DNA from: Vibrio sp.
GTDB lineage: Bacteria > Pseudomonadota > Gammaproteobacteria > Enterobacterales > Vibrionaceae
Direction: 5' to 3'
Assembly (NCBI GenBank): GCA_028131545.1
Contig: JAOICL010000006.1
Coordinates: 1-64,000, forward strand
Length of the DNA stretch: 64,000 nucleotides
Below are positions 54,601 to 63,020 of this stretch, one piece after another. The position numbers were made by a program, and so were the translations under genes. The notes beneath the pieces were generated by a model, which worked only from the letters and a program-made list of their open reading frames with translations, searched no databases and had not been told where the DNA came from. The first letter of the stretch is position 1, and every line of letters begins with the position of its first letter.

Positions 54601-55591
54601 CACTCGCGATTTGCGTTCCAGTATTTACCACTAGTGGGTCCCAACCTAACGTGCGTTCCGTTGTGTCGAGAAGGCCATCATTATCATCATCTGTATCGAT
54701 ATAATTCACGATACCATCATTATCAATATCAAAGGGGAGATCATCAGCATCATCACTTACCCCATCGTTATCGTCATCATCATCAATATTATTACCCAAC
54801 CCATCTCTGTCGGTATCTTGATATTCTGTCGCATCGAAAGGGAAAGCATCATAGGTATCTGAGATACCGTCATTATCCGTATCCGTTAAACCAACAAGCG
54901 TGAGTGATATCGATTGGGTACCAGAGAAGCTTTGTAAGGTATCAGTGCTAATCAGTGTATAGGTATTATTGGGTAATAAGTCCGTTTGAATCGTCACTTC
55001 ACCATTATCCCATGATGAAGCGGACAACACCTCTGAAGGAACTAATGCTTGTAGAGCGGCATCACTTGCCGATGTCGAATCAGATAACACACCGCTGATA
55101 ATGATACGAATATCATTTCCCTGTATCACACTGGTATCATCCAAGTCGTCTATCGCAACTTGATCTAAGGTAGGCTCTGTCATCGTAAATTCGCGATACC
55201 CATTGACCGTAATATTGTCAATATTATCCACTATGGCTTTGTCGCCATACGTTAACGCCGAAGTGTCGAGGACTAAGCTTCCTTCCACCCAAGTCATCGA
55301 AGCGGAAGAAATATCGGAAGCAAGGTAGTTTTCTATTATGTTTTGAGTCACATCACGCCCATCACGGTAACTCCCCGTGATAGTGATGTCTCTTCCTAGC
55401 GGTAAGTCAGGACGATTAACGGAGTAAGCGACGATATTATTCTGCTGATTTGAGACGTTAGTATAGTCAACCCCTTCTAACGTCACATCCAAAATCAACG
55501 CTTCATCCGACACCGAAAACGCTTGTTCCGAGTCATTACAGCCCACGATAAACGTAGATACTAAAAAAACAGAGAAAACTCGAGAATACAC
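51647..55591 (-). CDS. Giant calcium-binding lipoprotein with thrombospondin type 3 stalk
   Basis: 1314 residues from a GTG start. The signal MYSRVFSVFLVSTFIVGC ends in a lipobox, so it is lipid-anchored and likely surface-exposed. Residues about 25-234 contain two copies of a roughly 90-residue beta-rich module; about 234-835 is a stalk of some 25 DxDxDG-type TSP3/EF-like calcium-binding repeats (e.g. DTDNDGISDTYDAFPFD, DSDSDGLSDS); about 836-1110 holds three more copies of the same module (GxDITFTVSG... LDTxSL... pattern); 1115-1314 is a Cys-containing C-terminal domain (DACAVGYDSAY, YYCPPTATE, SSFCSAAY, VTCFVPD). Expected to be an adhesin-like or envelope-spacing protein stabilised by calcium. 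Confidence 0.85.
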   Translation of the reverse strand: MYSRVFSVFLVSTFIVGCNDSEQAFSVSDEALILDVTLEGVDYTNVSNQQNNIVAYSVNRPDLPLGRDITITGSYRDGRDVTQNIIENYLASDISSASMTWVEGSLVLDTSALTYGDKAIVDNIDNITVNGYREFTMTEPTLDQVAIDDLDDTSVIQGNDIRIIISGVLSDSTSASDAALQALVPSEVLSASSWDNGEVTIQTDLLPNNTYTLISTDTLQSFSGTQSISLTLVGLTDTDNDGISDTYDAFPFDATEYQDTDRDGLGNNIDDDDDNDGVSDDADDLPFDIDNDGIVNYIDTDDDNDGLLDTTERTLGWDPLVVNTGTQIASADYDGDGLTNSQEQDYGTSLISNDSDSDGLSDSVEITTQNNVSSDEQSNWNPLIANTGEYASTSDYDGDGLTNVQEGAAETSLVLSDSDSDGINDLTEFTYSWDPLDSNSPSGGGSGDVDGDGLTNAQEVNDYGSDPTAVDTDGDGLFDNVEVSLGWNVAIANSGTQSASGDFDGDGLLNNYEVVLGTSLIESDSDGDGVNDYDEAIQGSDPLDASSSTAVDSDSDGISDNLEIAQGWDENDANDPVGGAMGDIDSDGLLNRQEAIIGTDPSSADSDSDGINDIHELTYSWDPISATSPSNGGSGDADSDGLSNSDEIYTYTTNPTNVDSDSDGYQDNIEVLYSSSGWDPVDDTLPNSTDSDSDGLTNVAEIALGTNPTSSDTDGDGWLDFFELQNSWDPIDSGSPSFATTDDNDGDGLDNISEINGNTDYLLQDTDGDGANDNIDAFPVDATETLDTDNDGTGNNTDTDDDNDGTPDSSDAFPLDATEDTDSDGDGTGDNTDSTPDGVITTVTLSPSTSSVAKGVNISVGISGTMTSSAAASVSDLQALLSSSLSSYVSWSGSTATISTTSLSTGSYSFFDTTGITVSSGSNSFTVTAAELSTVTISALSASSVAQGIDITFTVSGALTDSSAISASSELSAYLDTSTASNIAWSGLNATLDTTSMSVSTHDIFDTALITPTGTNSLSVTTAVVSDVTTTSFSATTETQGTDITFTVSGTYTNGNSITNGTELNSYLHSDVSSDVSWSGLTATLDTASLSSSATLFDNVTVTGTNSVTINVPSAFSSGDACAVGYDSAYISTADLTTYNPLVGGFVGYETDGVGTYYCPPTATEMINAGYSIGSGDYTSTVTDGNANTLVTMTSAQASSFCSAAYTGGKLATDLALRALSSNAGMLASNNGLIGATYDWPYITPITDPIALFQPNYPFYLTRGALYIWSSGTIGDEFTLNALEYSAFGGSTATDGVTAASASDTGIVTCFVPD

Positions 55592-55880
55592 AGCATGCCC
55601 ACTACTTTAAATATACAGAATGGGTTAATTATTGGACACTATTTATAAACTATCAAATACCTCAGATAAAACAATTCGCTTAAAAATGCAACCCTGAGTT
55701 ATAAGTAGACAAAATACAGCTTTTTATGTGAACAGCATCACAATAAAAGCGTTATTCACTGCTCTCACTTTGATATTCATCGCTTCAGCTGTGAGCATAT
55801 ACTGATTAGCTATTTTATTAGTAGCCATTTGGAGTAGAAACGGTACTTCTACTTTTTAAATATACTCAAAGGAGATTTAC

Positions 55881-57548
55881 GTGAGTAATGACAGTAATGA
55901 CAGTAATGGTGGTATAAAACGCCCTACTGGTGATGTAAACAGTATCAATACCGACTATCAAGTTGGTCAAGATAATATAGCCCTCAAATTGGGGCCTCTT
56001 GGATTAGACATCCACAACCGAGTTTTTCTGATTTCAGCGCTCACGATTATCGCTTTCGTTGTTGTCACTCTACTTTTCCCTCAGCAAGTTGGACCTTTAT
56101 TCTCCTCTCTTAAAAGCACGCTGCTTACCTCTTTAGATTGGTTCTTCTTATTAGCGGGTAATGTCTTTATTTATATCTGTCTTGGCCTAATTATATCACC
56201 ACTTGGTAAAGTTCGTATTGGTGGTACTGAAGCAACACCTGATTACTCCTATGTCGGCTGGTTCTCTATGCTCTTCGCAGCAGGTATGGGTATTGGCTTG
56301 GTCTTCTATGGTGTTTCTGAGCCGATGTCTCACTTCAGCTCTTCCCTTGGTGGGATCAGTGTTGGTGAAGATGGACTGCGTACCGACTGGGCTCCTCTTG
56401 GTGGTGCAGCTGGTGATGTTGAAGCAGCCGCTAAGCTAAGTATGGCAGCGACCATTTTCCACTGGGGTCTACACCCGTGGGCAATGTACTCAATTATCGC
56501 GTTAGGCTTAGCTATCTTTAGCTTTAATAAAGGGTTACCTTTAACTATGCGTTCAATCTTCTACCCATTATTTGGTGAGCGTATTTGGGGTTGGACTGGT
56601 CATATTATTGATATTTTAGCGATTGTAGCGACTGTTTTTGGTTTGGCGACATCCCTTGGCTTTGGTGCAGCTCAAGCAGCTAGTGGTTTAAACTTCCTGT
56701 TTGATATTCCTAATACCGATACAACTCAAGTCTTTATCATCTTGGGTATTACCGCTCTTGCGATTATTTCTGTTGTGGCTGGTATGGACAGTGGCGTAAA
56801 ACGCCTATCTGAAATCAACATGGGTTTAGCAGGAATCTTATTTCTATTCGTCGTTATTGTTGGTCCTACGATTGCGATTATCACTGGTTTCTTTGATAAC
56901 GTTATCAGCTATGTTACGTATTTCCCTGAACTTTCTGACCCATTTGGCCGTGAAGATACTAACTACTCTCAAGGCTGGACGGCATTCTACTGGGCTTGGT
57001 GGGTATCTTGGTCTCCATTCGTAGGTATGTTTATTGCTCGTATCTCTCGCGGACGTACAGTACGTGAATTCATCACTTGTGTGTTATTAATTCCATCGAC
57101 AGTATGTATGCTGTGGTTCTCGGCTTTTGGTACGACAGGCCTAAGCCAGTACATCAATGATGGTTACGAAGCGGCATTTAACGCTGAGCTACCTGTGAAG
57201 CTATTCTCAATGCTTGATGCACTTCCTTTAACTGAAATCACGTCTCTTATTGGCTTATTCTTAGTGGTTGTATTCTTTATTACTTCTGCAGATTCTGGTT
57301 CTTTAGTTATCGATGCGATTTCTGCTGGTGGTAAAGTCAATGCACCGACACCACAACGTGTTTTCTGGTGTTCATTCGAAGGTTTCGTCGCGATTGTATT
57401 AATGCTAAGTGGTGGTCTTGCTGCTGTGCAAGCGATGGCGATCACAACGGGCTTACCTTTCACGATTGTTCTCTTAGTCGCCGCTGTATCCTTAATAAAA
57501 GGATTAATGGATGAACCTCGTGGAGTAACACCAAAAGCGAAGGGATAA
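55881..57548 (+). CDS. BCCT-family betaine/choline/carnitine transporter
   Basis: 555 residues, about 12 TM helices, from GTG 55881 with AAAGGAG 9 nt ahead. The N-terminal tail has the 9-bp coding repeat giving SNDSNDSNG. Family signatures are GMGIGLVFYGVSEPM, where GMGIG marks Na+-coupled betaine-type members, and the Trp-rich WAWWVSWSPFVGMFIARISRGRTVREF that forms the aromatic substrate box and the coupling helix. Probably imports glycine betaine or a related compatible solute for osmoprotection; the exact substrate cannot be read from sequence. Confidence 0.92.
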   Translation: MSNDSNDSNGGIKRPTGDVNSINTDYQVGQDNIALKLGPLGLDIHNRVFLISALTIIAFVVVTLLFPQQVGPLFSSLKSTLLTSLDWFFLLAGNVFIYICLGLIISPLGKVRIGGTEATPDYSYVGWFSMLFAAGMGIGLVFYGVSEPMSHFSSSLGGISVGEDGLRTDWAPLGGAAGDVEAAAKLSMAATIFHWGLHPWAMYSIIALGLAIFSFNKGLPLTMRSIFYPLFGERIWGWTGHIIDILAIVATVFGLATSLGFGAAQAASGLNFLFDIPNTDTTQVFIILGITALAIISVVAGMDSGVKRLSEINMGLAGILFLFVVIVGPTIAIITGFFDNVISYVTYFPELSDPFGREDTNYSQGWTAFYWAWWVSWSPFVGMFIARISRGRTVREFITCVLLIPSTVCMLWFSAFGTTGLSQYINDGYEAAFNAELPVKLFSMLDALPLTEITSLIGLFLVVVFFITSADSGSLVIDAISAGGKVNAPTPQRVFWCSFEGFVAIVLMLSGGLAAVQAMAITTGLPFTIVLLVAAVSLIKGLMDEPRGVTPKAKG

Positions 57549-57584
57549 ATCCGATTCTCTCGTTTTGACAATGTGTTTGTTTAA

Positions 57585-57618
57585 TAAAATGGACCTTATT
57601 TTTGAAGGTCCATTTTTT
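57585..57618 (+). terminator. Terminator after the BCCT gene
   Basis: AAAATGGACCTT pairs with AAGGTCCATTTT, followed by TTAT. Confidence 0.88.
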
Positions 57619-57696
57619 ATACATTATGCAAACGTATGATTTTATGACTAAGCTCAACGGAGATGAATTTTTGTCTTTCGTGAGTTAGCTATCATT

Positions 57697-60276
57697 ATGA
57701 ATACCAAGATAAATCCAATATTTTCCTGTTTTACACTGATTTCAACATTACTTCTTACTGCTTGTGATAATAATAGTGGGGCATTATCGAACACAGAAGA
57801 AGAGCAGCGAACTCAACAAAATGACGGCATGGTCAGTACCAATGAAGACAAAGATGAAGGCCGAGATATCATCACTCCACCGCAAGACTCTCCTGTCGAC
57901 GAGTCTTCAGATGAACCGATTAATTCTGACAACGAAGAACCTAGCAGTGACAACCCTACGCTCGATGCACCTGAACTCGAGCCCGAACAGCCTATTGTCG
58001 CGCTTCCGAGTCACCCTATTGAGCCTGAAGAGCCCAACTTAGATTATCCTGTGCTCGATGCTCCTGAATCTAAACCTAGACCAGAACACCCTATTGTCGC
58101 GCTTCCGAGTCACCCAGAACTCCCCACGATCCCTGTGGTGGATTACCCTACTCTGGCTATTCCAGAGCACCCAATTGTATCTGGAGGAACAAAACAATTA
58201 ACCGCTCTAAGTGGTTATTTGGTTAATGCTCAGGTCTATCAAGCACAGTGTGATGATGTCGACACATTACAAGACACGCATGTCACCACCTATAAACACG
58301 GTCAATTTACCGTACCTGATGATGCTACCAACCTGTGTTTACATGCAATATCAGGAAGAACCGTCGATACCGACAAGGGTGTAATTACTAGTGATTTTAT
58401 ATTGAAAAGCAACGAGCATTACTCGGTTATAAGCCCATTTACTAGCCTTGTCGTTGATGCCATGAATCATGGATTAACTCACCTTGATGCCCAGCATTAC
58501 GTTGTCGATACCATCAAGCTAGATATACCTGAAGATGCCCTGTTTGGAGACTTTATTGCGCAAGCCCCAGAACAAATCGAAGTCACCAAACTGGCAGAGT
58601 ACATTACCACGATGTATTCACTGACACCGTTACCATTCAAAGCTCAAATGAGTGCCATCGAACTGATTTCTTCAGATTTACGTGGACGGCTTGATAATGG
58701 CTACGATATCTCGTCTTATGAGGCCGAAGTGTCTTTCAGTAATAATACTCTCAGCGTATTACGCCAAACGGTAAACGATCTTGATTACCACTCATACATC
58801 ACCGAATCCTCGCTGGGCGAGATCAGCATTCATAATGTGACCTATATTAACACCTCTGAAATTGAGGAGGAATTCATCAATATTGATCTTTATGGTCAAC
58901 ATACGAGCGTAGTCGGCACGAAACTCTTAGATTCAGATAACAGTTATCATTTTGACTATACCAAGGTGGATGAATATGGGAAGACGACCACCGGCACCGA
59001 AACCTTCATCGATAACCTTGATAATACGGTATTATCTCGTCGTTATAAGGTCGCAAACAATCGATATGTCTCTGAAACCATCACACAAGAGCAATCAATC
59101 TATACTAATGGGTACCAAATCACCACGACGGATCTGACTGTGCCAGATTATGGCCGAGCCCTCACAACCGAGACGATAGAAAGTGGTGCCGGCACCATTC
59201 GTAAAACCATTACCCCTGCTGGCGGTGAAGCTGAATTACATGTCATGGATACTCGAAACAACATCGATACAATCAGCTATGGTACATACCCTAATACTCG
59301 TACGGCGATATGGACAGAGTACACCGCTCGCCAAAATCAATTTATCGAGGTCGCTAAATCTCTTCCATCCACACTCGCGCCACATGGCCCAGCTCAAGCC
59401 TGTCGAATACCGAAAACAACCGATGACTCCTATTGTCAGCGCACCTTCATTCCTTATCTTTTCTTAAACAACGAAGTACTGTTTCATTGGGATAATGCAT
59501 TGCCGGATTCGATTGCACAGGATGTCGAATATCCTTTCTCTTTCACCATCACATGGGATGAATCGCTATCGGATCTCTCAGCTATCGACGTTGACATCGA
59601 TCGACCAGCGCATTTCATTTTAAGTCAGTTGGATAAATCTTGTTCTCGTGGGCAATGTCGCTTTTCTTCTACCTTGATTGCCACCGAGGATGCGGGAGGA
59701 TATATACGAATTCAAGCGCTTGATGAACTGTCAACCTTGCTCACCACACAAAAAAATAAAGTCGATGTATTCTATCAATATCCAACTGAAAACATCGTTT
59801 TTGACGATATCAATCAAACCGTTGTCGGTAACGGATACAGCGCCCGATATATTTCATTCATTAATAAACCAATAGACAAAATGGGGTTTGGATTCATTAT
59901 TGATGACACCTATTCGACTTTACTTAACCCTATAAGTAACTACCCCACTAACATTATCAGTGGTGCCAATGGCAGCACGACCTTAATGCTTACTTTATCC
60001 GATGCGAATGGTGCGTTAGCAACTGATAATAATGGTACTCCTTTAATCATTGAGCTAAATGTCTCTTCTTCCAATTCATGTTATTGGAAAATTATGAATA
60101 GCTACGCTTCGTGTTATGGACATCACGGAAAAAAATTACGATACACCATTTCGTCAGCGCAATGGGCCGAAATACCATCAGGGGATTACCAGGCCAACCT
60201 TGTCTTCAGCCTAGAAGACCTTTATGGATCGACTATAGGAAACGTCAATACCGCTTTGACTCTCTTAAAACAATGA
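57697..60276 (+). CDS. Large lipoprotein with Pro-rich linker, unknown function
   Basis: 859 residues. Signal and lipobox MNTKINPIFSCFTLISTLLLTAC give a lipid-anchored protein. About residues 25-165 form an acidic Pro-rich linker in which the unit PIVALPSHP occurs twice, from a direct DNA repeat at about 57992 and 58092. The remainder is beta-rich and Asp/Thr-rich without a recognised domain; a segment near residue 560-640 contains cysteine pairs (PAQACRIPK, DSYCQRTF, KSCSRGQCRF) likely to form disulfides. Probably an envelope or surface protein. It has its own promoter region after the BCCT terminator. Confidence 0.75.
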   Translation: MNTKINPIFSCFTLISTLLLTACDNNSGALSNTEEEQRTQQNDGMVSTNEDKDEGRDIITPPQDSPVDESSDEPINSDNEEPSSDNPTLDAPELEPEQPIVALPSHPIEPEEPNLDYPVLDAPESKPRPEHPIVALPSHPELPTIPVVDYPTLAIPEHPIVSGGTKQLTALSGYLVNAQVYQAQCDDVDTLQDTHVTTYKHGQFTVPDDATNLCLHAISGRTVDTDKGVITSDFILKSNEHYSVISPFTSLVVDAMNHGLTHLDAQHYVVDTIKLDIPEDALFGDFIAQAPEQIEVTKLAEYITTMYSLTPLPFKAQMSAIELISSDLRGRLDNGYDISSYEAEVSFSNNTLSVLRQTVNDLDYHSYITESSLGEISIHNVTYINTSEIEEEFINIDLYGQHTSVVGTKLLDSDNSYHFDYTKVDEYGKTTTGTETFIDNLDNTVLSRRYKVANNRYVSETITQEQSIYTNGYQITTTDLTVPDYGRALTTETIESGAGTIRKTITPAGGEAELHVMDTRNNIDTISYGTYPNTRTAIWTEYTARQNQFIEVAKSLPSTLAPHGPAQACRIPKTTDDSYCQRTFIPYLFLNNEVLFHWDNALPDSIAQDVEYPFSFTITWDESLSDLSAIDVDIDRPAHFILSQLDKSCSRGQCRFSSTLIATEDAGGYIRIQALDELSTLLTTQKNKVDVFYQYPTENIVFDDINQTVVGNGYSARYISFINKPIDKMGFGFIIDDTYSTLLNPISNYPTNIISGANGSTTLMLTLSDANGALATDNNGTPLIIELNVSSSNSCYWKIMNSYASCYGHHGKKLRYTISSAQWAEIPSGDYQANLVFSLEDLYGSTIGNVNTALTLLKQ

Positions 60277-60388
60277 TGTTAAAACAGCATTAATCAGAGA
60301 TAAAATCACAAAACTTCCTACTTCATCACAGGAAAATAACGAGATTTATCTTACAGTGATAGAGTTTATTAAATTAACGAAGACTATT

Positions 60389-61318
60389 ATGGCAAAACAA
60401 GATTCAGAAATGGTGGTGCACAGCACCAGCGAAAAGAAGTTTGATATCCCACAGGAAGCCTTTGACTGGTATGATGAATACGCTCATGGTGATATAAATC
60501 GTCGTGAGTTTCTCTCTCGTTTAGGCAGTTTAGCCGTTGTCGGATTAACCATGACAACCGTCGCTTCAGCCCTAACACCTAATTATGCTTTAGCTGAACA
60601 AATCTCTTTTAACGATCCAGAGATCACGGCAAGCTACAAAACTTTTTCCTCTCCAGAAGGAAATGGCGAGGGTAGAGGTTACCTTGTTACGCCAAAGGAA
60701 ACAGAAGGAAAACGCTTCCCTGTTGTCTTAGTTATCCATGAAAATCGTGGCTTAAACCCCTATATCAAAGATGTCGCTAGACGTCTCGCTAAAGCGGGAT
60801 TCATCGCTTTTGCACCTGACATATTACATACTCTCGGCGGCTACCCTGGTAATGATGATGAAGGCCGAGCTATGCAAAAAAGTATGGATAAGGTAAAAAT
60901 GGAGCAAGACTTCATTAAAGCCGCTGAGTTTTTAAAATACCATCCACTCAGTAATGGCAAATTAGGTGCTGTTGGCTTTTGTTATGGCGGATACATTGTC
61001 AATATGCTGGCTGCTAAAATGGGCTCAGCATTAACCGCAGGCGTGCCGTTTTATGGTACACCGGCTGCTCAAGAACTTCGTAAAGACATTAAAGCGCCAT
61101 TATTAATCCATTTTGCAGAACAAGATAAACGTGTTAATGCCACTTGGTTTGAATACGAGAACGACCTAAAAGCCATTGATGCAAGTTATACTGCTCATGT
61201 TTACCCTGGGGTGCAACATGGCTTCCATAATGACTCTACTGGACGTTATAACGAAGAAGCCGCCAATCTAGCTTGGGATAGAACTGTTGATTTCTTTCAG
61301 TCTTATCTAACGGAATAA
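60389..61318 (+). CDS. Tat-exported dienelactone hydrolase-family protein (YghX-like)
   Basis: 309 residues from ATG 60389; the in-frame start at 60356 only adds residues with no ribosome site. A Tat-type signal is present near residue 45 (NRREFLSRLGSLAVVGL ... YALA), so the folded enzyme is probably exported to the periplasm. The alpha/beta-hydrolase core is of the dienelactone hydrolase type: nucleophile Cys in GFCYGGY, a conserved His in QHGFHND, and FAPDILHT for the acid region. Substrate unknown, but lactones or carboxyl esters are expected. Confidence 0.85.
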   Translation: MAKQDSEMVVHSTSEKKFDIPQEAFDWYDEYAHGDINRREFLSRLGSLAVVGLTMTTVASALTPNYALAEQISFNDPEITASYKTFSSPEGNGEGRGYLVTPKETEGKRFPVVLVIHENRGLNPYIKDVARRLAKAGFIAFAPDILHTLGGYPGNDDEGRAMQKSMDKVKMEQDFIKAAEFLKYHPLSNGKLGAVGFCYGGYIVNMLAAKMGSALTAGVPFYGTPAAQELRKDIKAPLLIHFAEQDKRVNATWFEYENDLKAIDASYTAHVYPGVQHGFHNDSTGRYNEEAANLAWDRTVDFFQSYLTE

Positions 61319-61356
61319 GCTAATCAATCACTGTCCAATTCTCTCTGCTCTTTGAA

Positions 61357-62115
61357 TTAGACAGTATGAGTGGGTAAGTTTAATGTCTTGATATTGTATT
61401 GAACTTGCTCCCTCAATTCAGATAATGACACCCCTTTTATTTCTGATACCTTTTGGTATACATCCATTAAATGACGTGGCATCCCCTGCTCACCGCTAAA
61501 CCAGTGATAACCCGATGGATTATCGGTTTCAATTAATAGCCGACTTAAAGGAATGGCCTCAGCAACGGCTTGAGGCTCTGATTGGAATAGCACATCGACA
61601 CTGATCGTAAAATAAGTACCCGCTTCAATAAAGTCCGAAATTAGCGCCAATGGCCCAGAATACCAGTGAATAATATTTTTCACAGGAAAACGAGCCAGTG
61701 CCTCTAACACTTCCTTTTCAGCTCCTTTCGTATGCATCACCACCACTTTATTGTGACGATGAGCAAAGGATAAACAATATTCAAATACTTTATTTTGCTG
61801 ATTAAGCGCCTCTGAGCTGGTATCTTCAACCCAACAATAGTCCAACCCAATTTCGGCAATAAAAGGCGTTTCTTCTAAGTAAGTATCTAGCTCTTCTAGG
61901 CACTGTGGTGCTTTATTCGCACACCAAGGATGAATACCAAAAGTAGGAATAATATACGCAGAACGCTGGGCAATTTCTTTTGTTTTATCGTAACTCGCAA
62001 TGCTCATACTCGCGGCATAAGTGGTTATTTGATGACGCTCTATTTCCGCTATGACTGATTCTAATTCTTCTTCAGTGTAATGATCTAAATGGGTATGTGA
62101 TTCAATATATTGCAT
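61357..62115 (-). CDS. TatD-family metal-dependent hydrolase
   Basis: 252 residues of the TatD/amidohydrolase superfamily. Metal-binding signature HTHLDHY at the N-terminus (YIESHTHLDHY), a Glu after strand 3 (IAEIGLDYC), HTKGAE, IIHWYSG and LIETDNPSGY toward the end, giving a complete two-metal site. Such proteins are 3'-5' exonuclease or deacylase-like. Distinct from TatD/YcfH proper by the HWYSG variant of the usual HCFSG motif. Convergent with the dienelactone hydrolase gene. Confidence 0.85.
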   Translation of the reverse strand: MQYIESHTHLDHYTEEELESVIAEIERHQITTYAASMSIASYDKTKEIAQRSAYIIPTFGIHPWCANKAPQCLEELDTYLEETPFIAEIGLDYCWVEDTSSEALNQQNKVFEYCLSFAHRHNKVVVMHTKGAEKEVLEALARFPVKNIIHWYSGPLALISDFIEAGTYFTISVDVLFQSEPQAVAEAIPLSRLLIETDNPSGYHWFSGEQGMPRHLMDVYQKVSEIKGVSLSELREQVQYNIKTLNLPTHTV

Positions 62116-62239
62116 TATGTTTACGTCTGTTGTTCTGAAAATCTAAATTTCAACGAGAGAAATTGTTCTCTTCCTGTTCAATCCCTGTACAATGATGATT
62201 CCCTACCAACATGGACATCACCAACATACGGAGCACTCA

Positions 62240-62371
62240 ATGGGTACGACGATTATCGGATTATTTATTCTTGCGGTTTTAGCTTACTTTATTAAGAAGA
62301 AAACCAATCATTCATTATTTTATTGGATCACAAAGCTCTATGGGAAAGAAAGCTGTTCAGGTAAAAAGTAA
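62240..62371 (+). CDS. Candidate 43-residue single-TM small protein
   Basis: MGTTIIGLFILAVLAYFIKKK then about 22 polar residues including one Cys (ESCSGKK). GGAG stands 8 nt before ATG 62240. A hydrophobic helix followed by three Lys fits a small inner-membrane protein. Too short for certainty; no family recognised. Confidence 0.55.
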   Translation: MGTTIIGLFILAVLAYFIKKKTNHSLFYWITKLYGKESCSGKK

Positions 62372-62421
62372 CGACCTCTTTTACTATTGGCCCTCTTTCT
62401 AAAGACACTCTCTATCATTCG

Positions 62422-62847
62422 TTAATGACTGATGATTTGATACTCCCAGCTCACCTGCGTACCTGAACGAGCTAACATAATGGAAACAGGGCAATGCTTT
62501 TCAAAAGTCAGTGCCAATGCTTTATCAAGTGCTTTACCTGTTAAGTTTGATCCTTTACATATAAAGGTGAAATGAATATGGGTGTAAACTTTAGGCTCTG
62601 TTTCAGCTTGCTCAGCTTCTACTTGTATCTCTAGAAAAGAAAGCGGCTTTCGCTGTTTTTTCATCACAAGAGTAACATCCACTCCGGCACAACTTGCCGC
62701 GGCACTCAATACCATCTCCATGGGCGTCTGCGTACTCTCATTACCACCAAAAACAGCCGGGGCATCAGCAATGAGGCTGTGCCCTGAATCTGATGTTGTA
62801 ACAAAACTTTGATTATATACCCAGCGTGTTGTTGATCCTTTTTTCAT
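62422..62847 (-). CDS. OsmC/Ohr-family thiol peroxidase-like protein
   Basis: 141 residues. The two family cysteines are present: one in SCAGVDVTLVMKK (helix 2) and one in KHCPVSIML. The length and NQSFVTTSDSGH ... IADAPAVFGGNESTQTPMEM correspond to the YhfA/OsmC subgroup. Such proteins reduce organic hydroperoxides through a Cys pair; some members have other roles. Start ATG 62847. Confidence 0.88.
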   Translation of the reverse strand: MKKGSTTRWVYNQSFVTTSDSGHSLIADAPAVFGGNESTQTPMEMVLSAAASCAGVDVTLVMKKQRKPLSFLEIQVEAEQAETEPKVYTHIHFTFICKGSNLTGKALDKALALTFEKHCPVSIMLARSGTQVSWEYQIISH

Positions 62848-62945
62848 AACACATCCTTACTGTTCGCTCGTTAATACAAGGTATCCATATCATCTTACCT
62901 CGGATATATAAGAGAAACAAAGCCATGATCTATAGACAGTGACAC

Positions 62946-63020
62946 CATGCCGAACTTACCCATAAAGAACGAAACCATACCAAGCTAAACTATACCGAGC
63001 TAAACCATAAAGAACGCTAT
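62946..63020. repeat. Tandem repeat, 15 bp x 4-5, spanning the stop of the lactate permease gene
   Basis: CATGCCGAACTTACC, CATAAAGAACGAAAC, CATACCAAGCTAAAC, TATACCGAGCTAAAC and CATAAAGAACGCTAT. The last two units include the permease stop (63000-63002) and its final codons Phe-Phe-Met-Val. Confidence 0.92.

Noticed and set aside
54000-54900. CRISPR-like periodic repeats
   Set aside because: The periodicity is of codons for DxDxDG calcium repeats; no constant repeat with unique spacers.
52182-54903. Several plus-strand open frames rich in Ser, His and Tyr
   Set aside because: Shadows of the Asp/Gly-rich calcium repeats of the TSP3 lipoprotein on the other strand.
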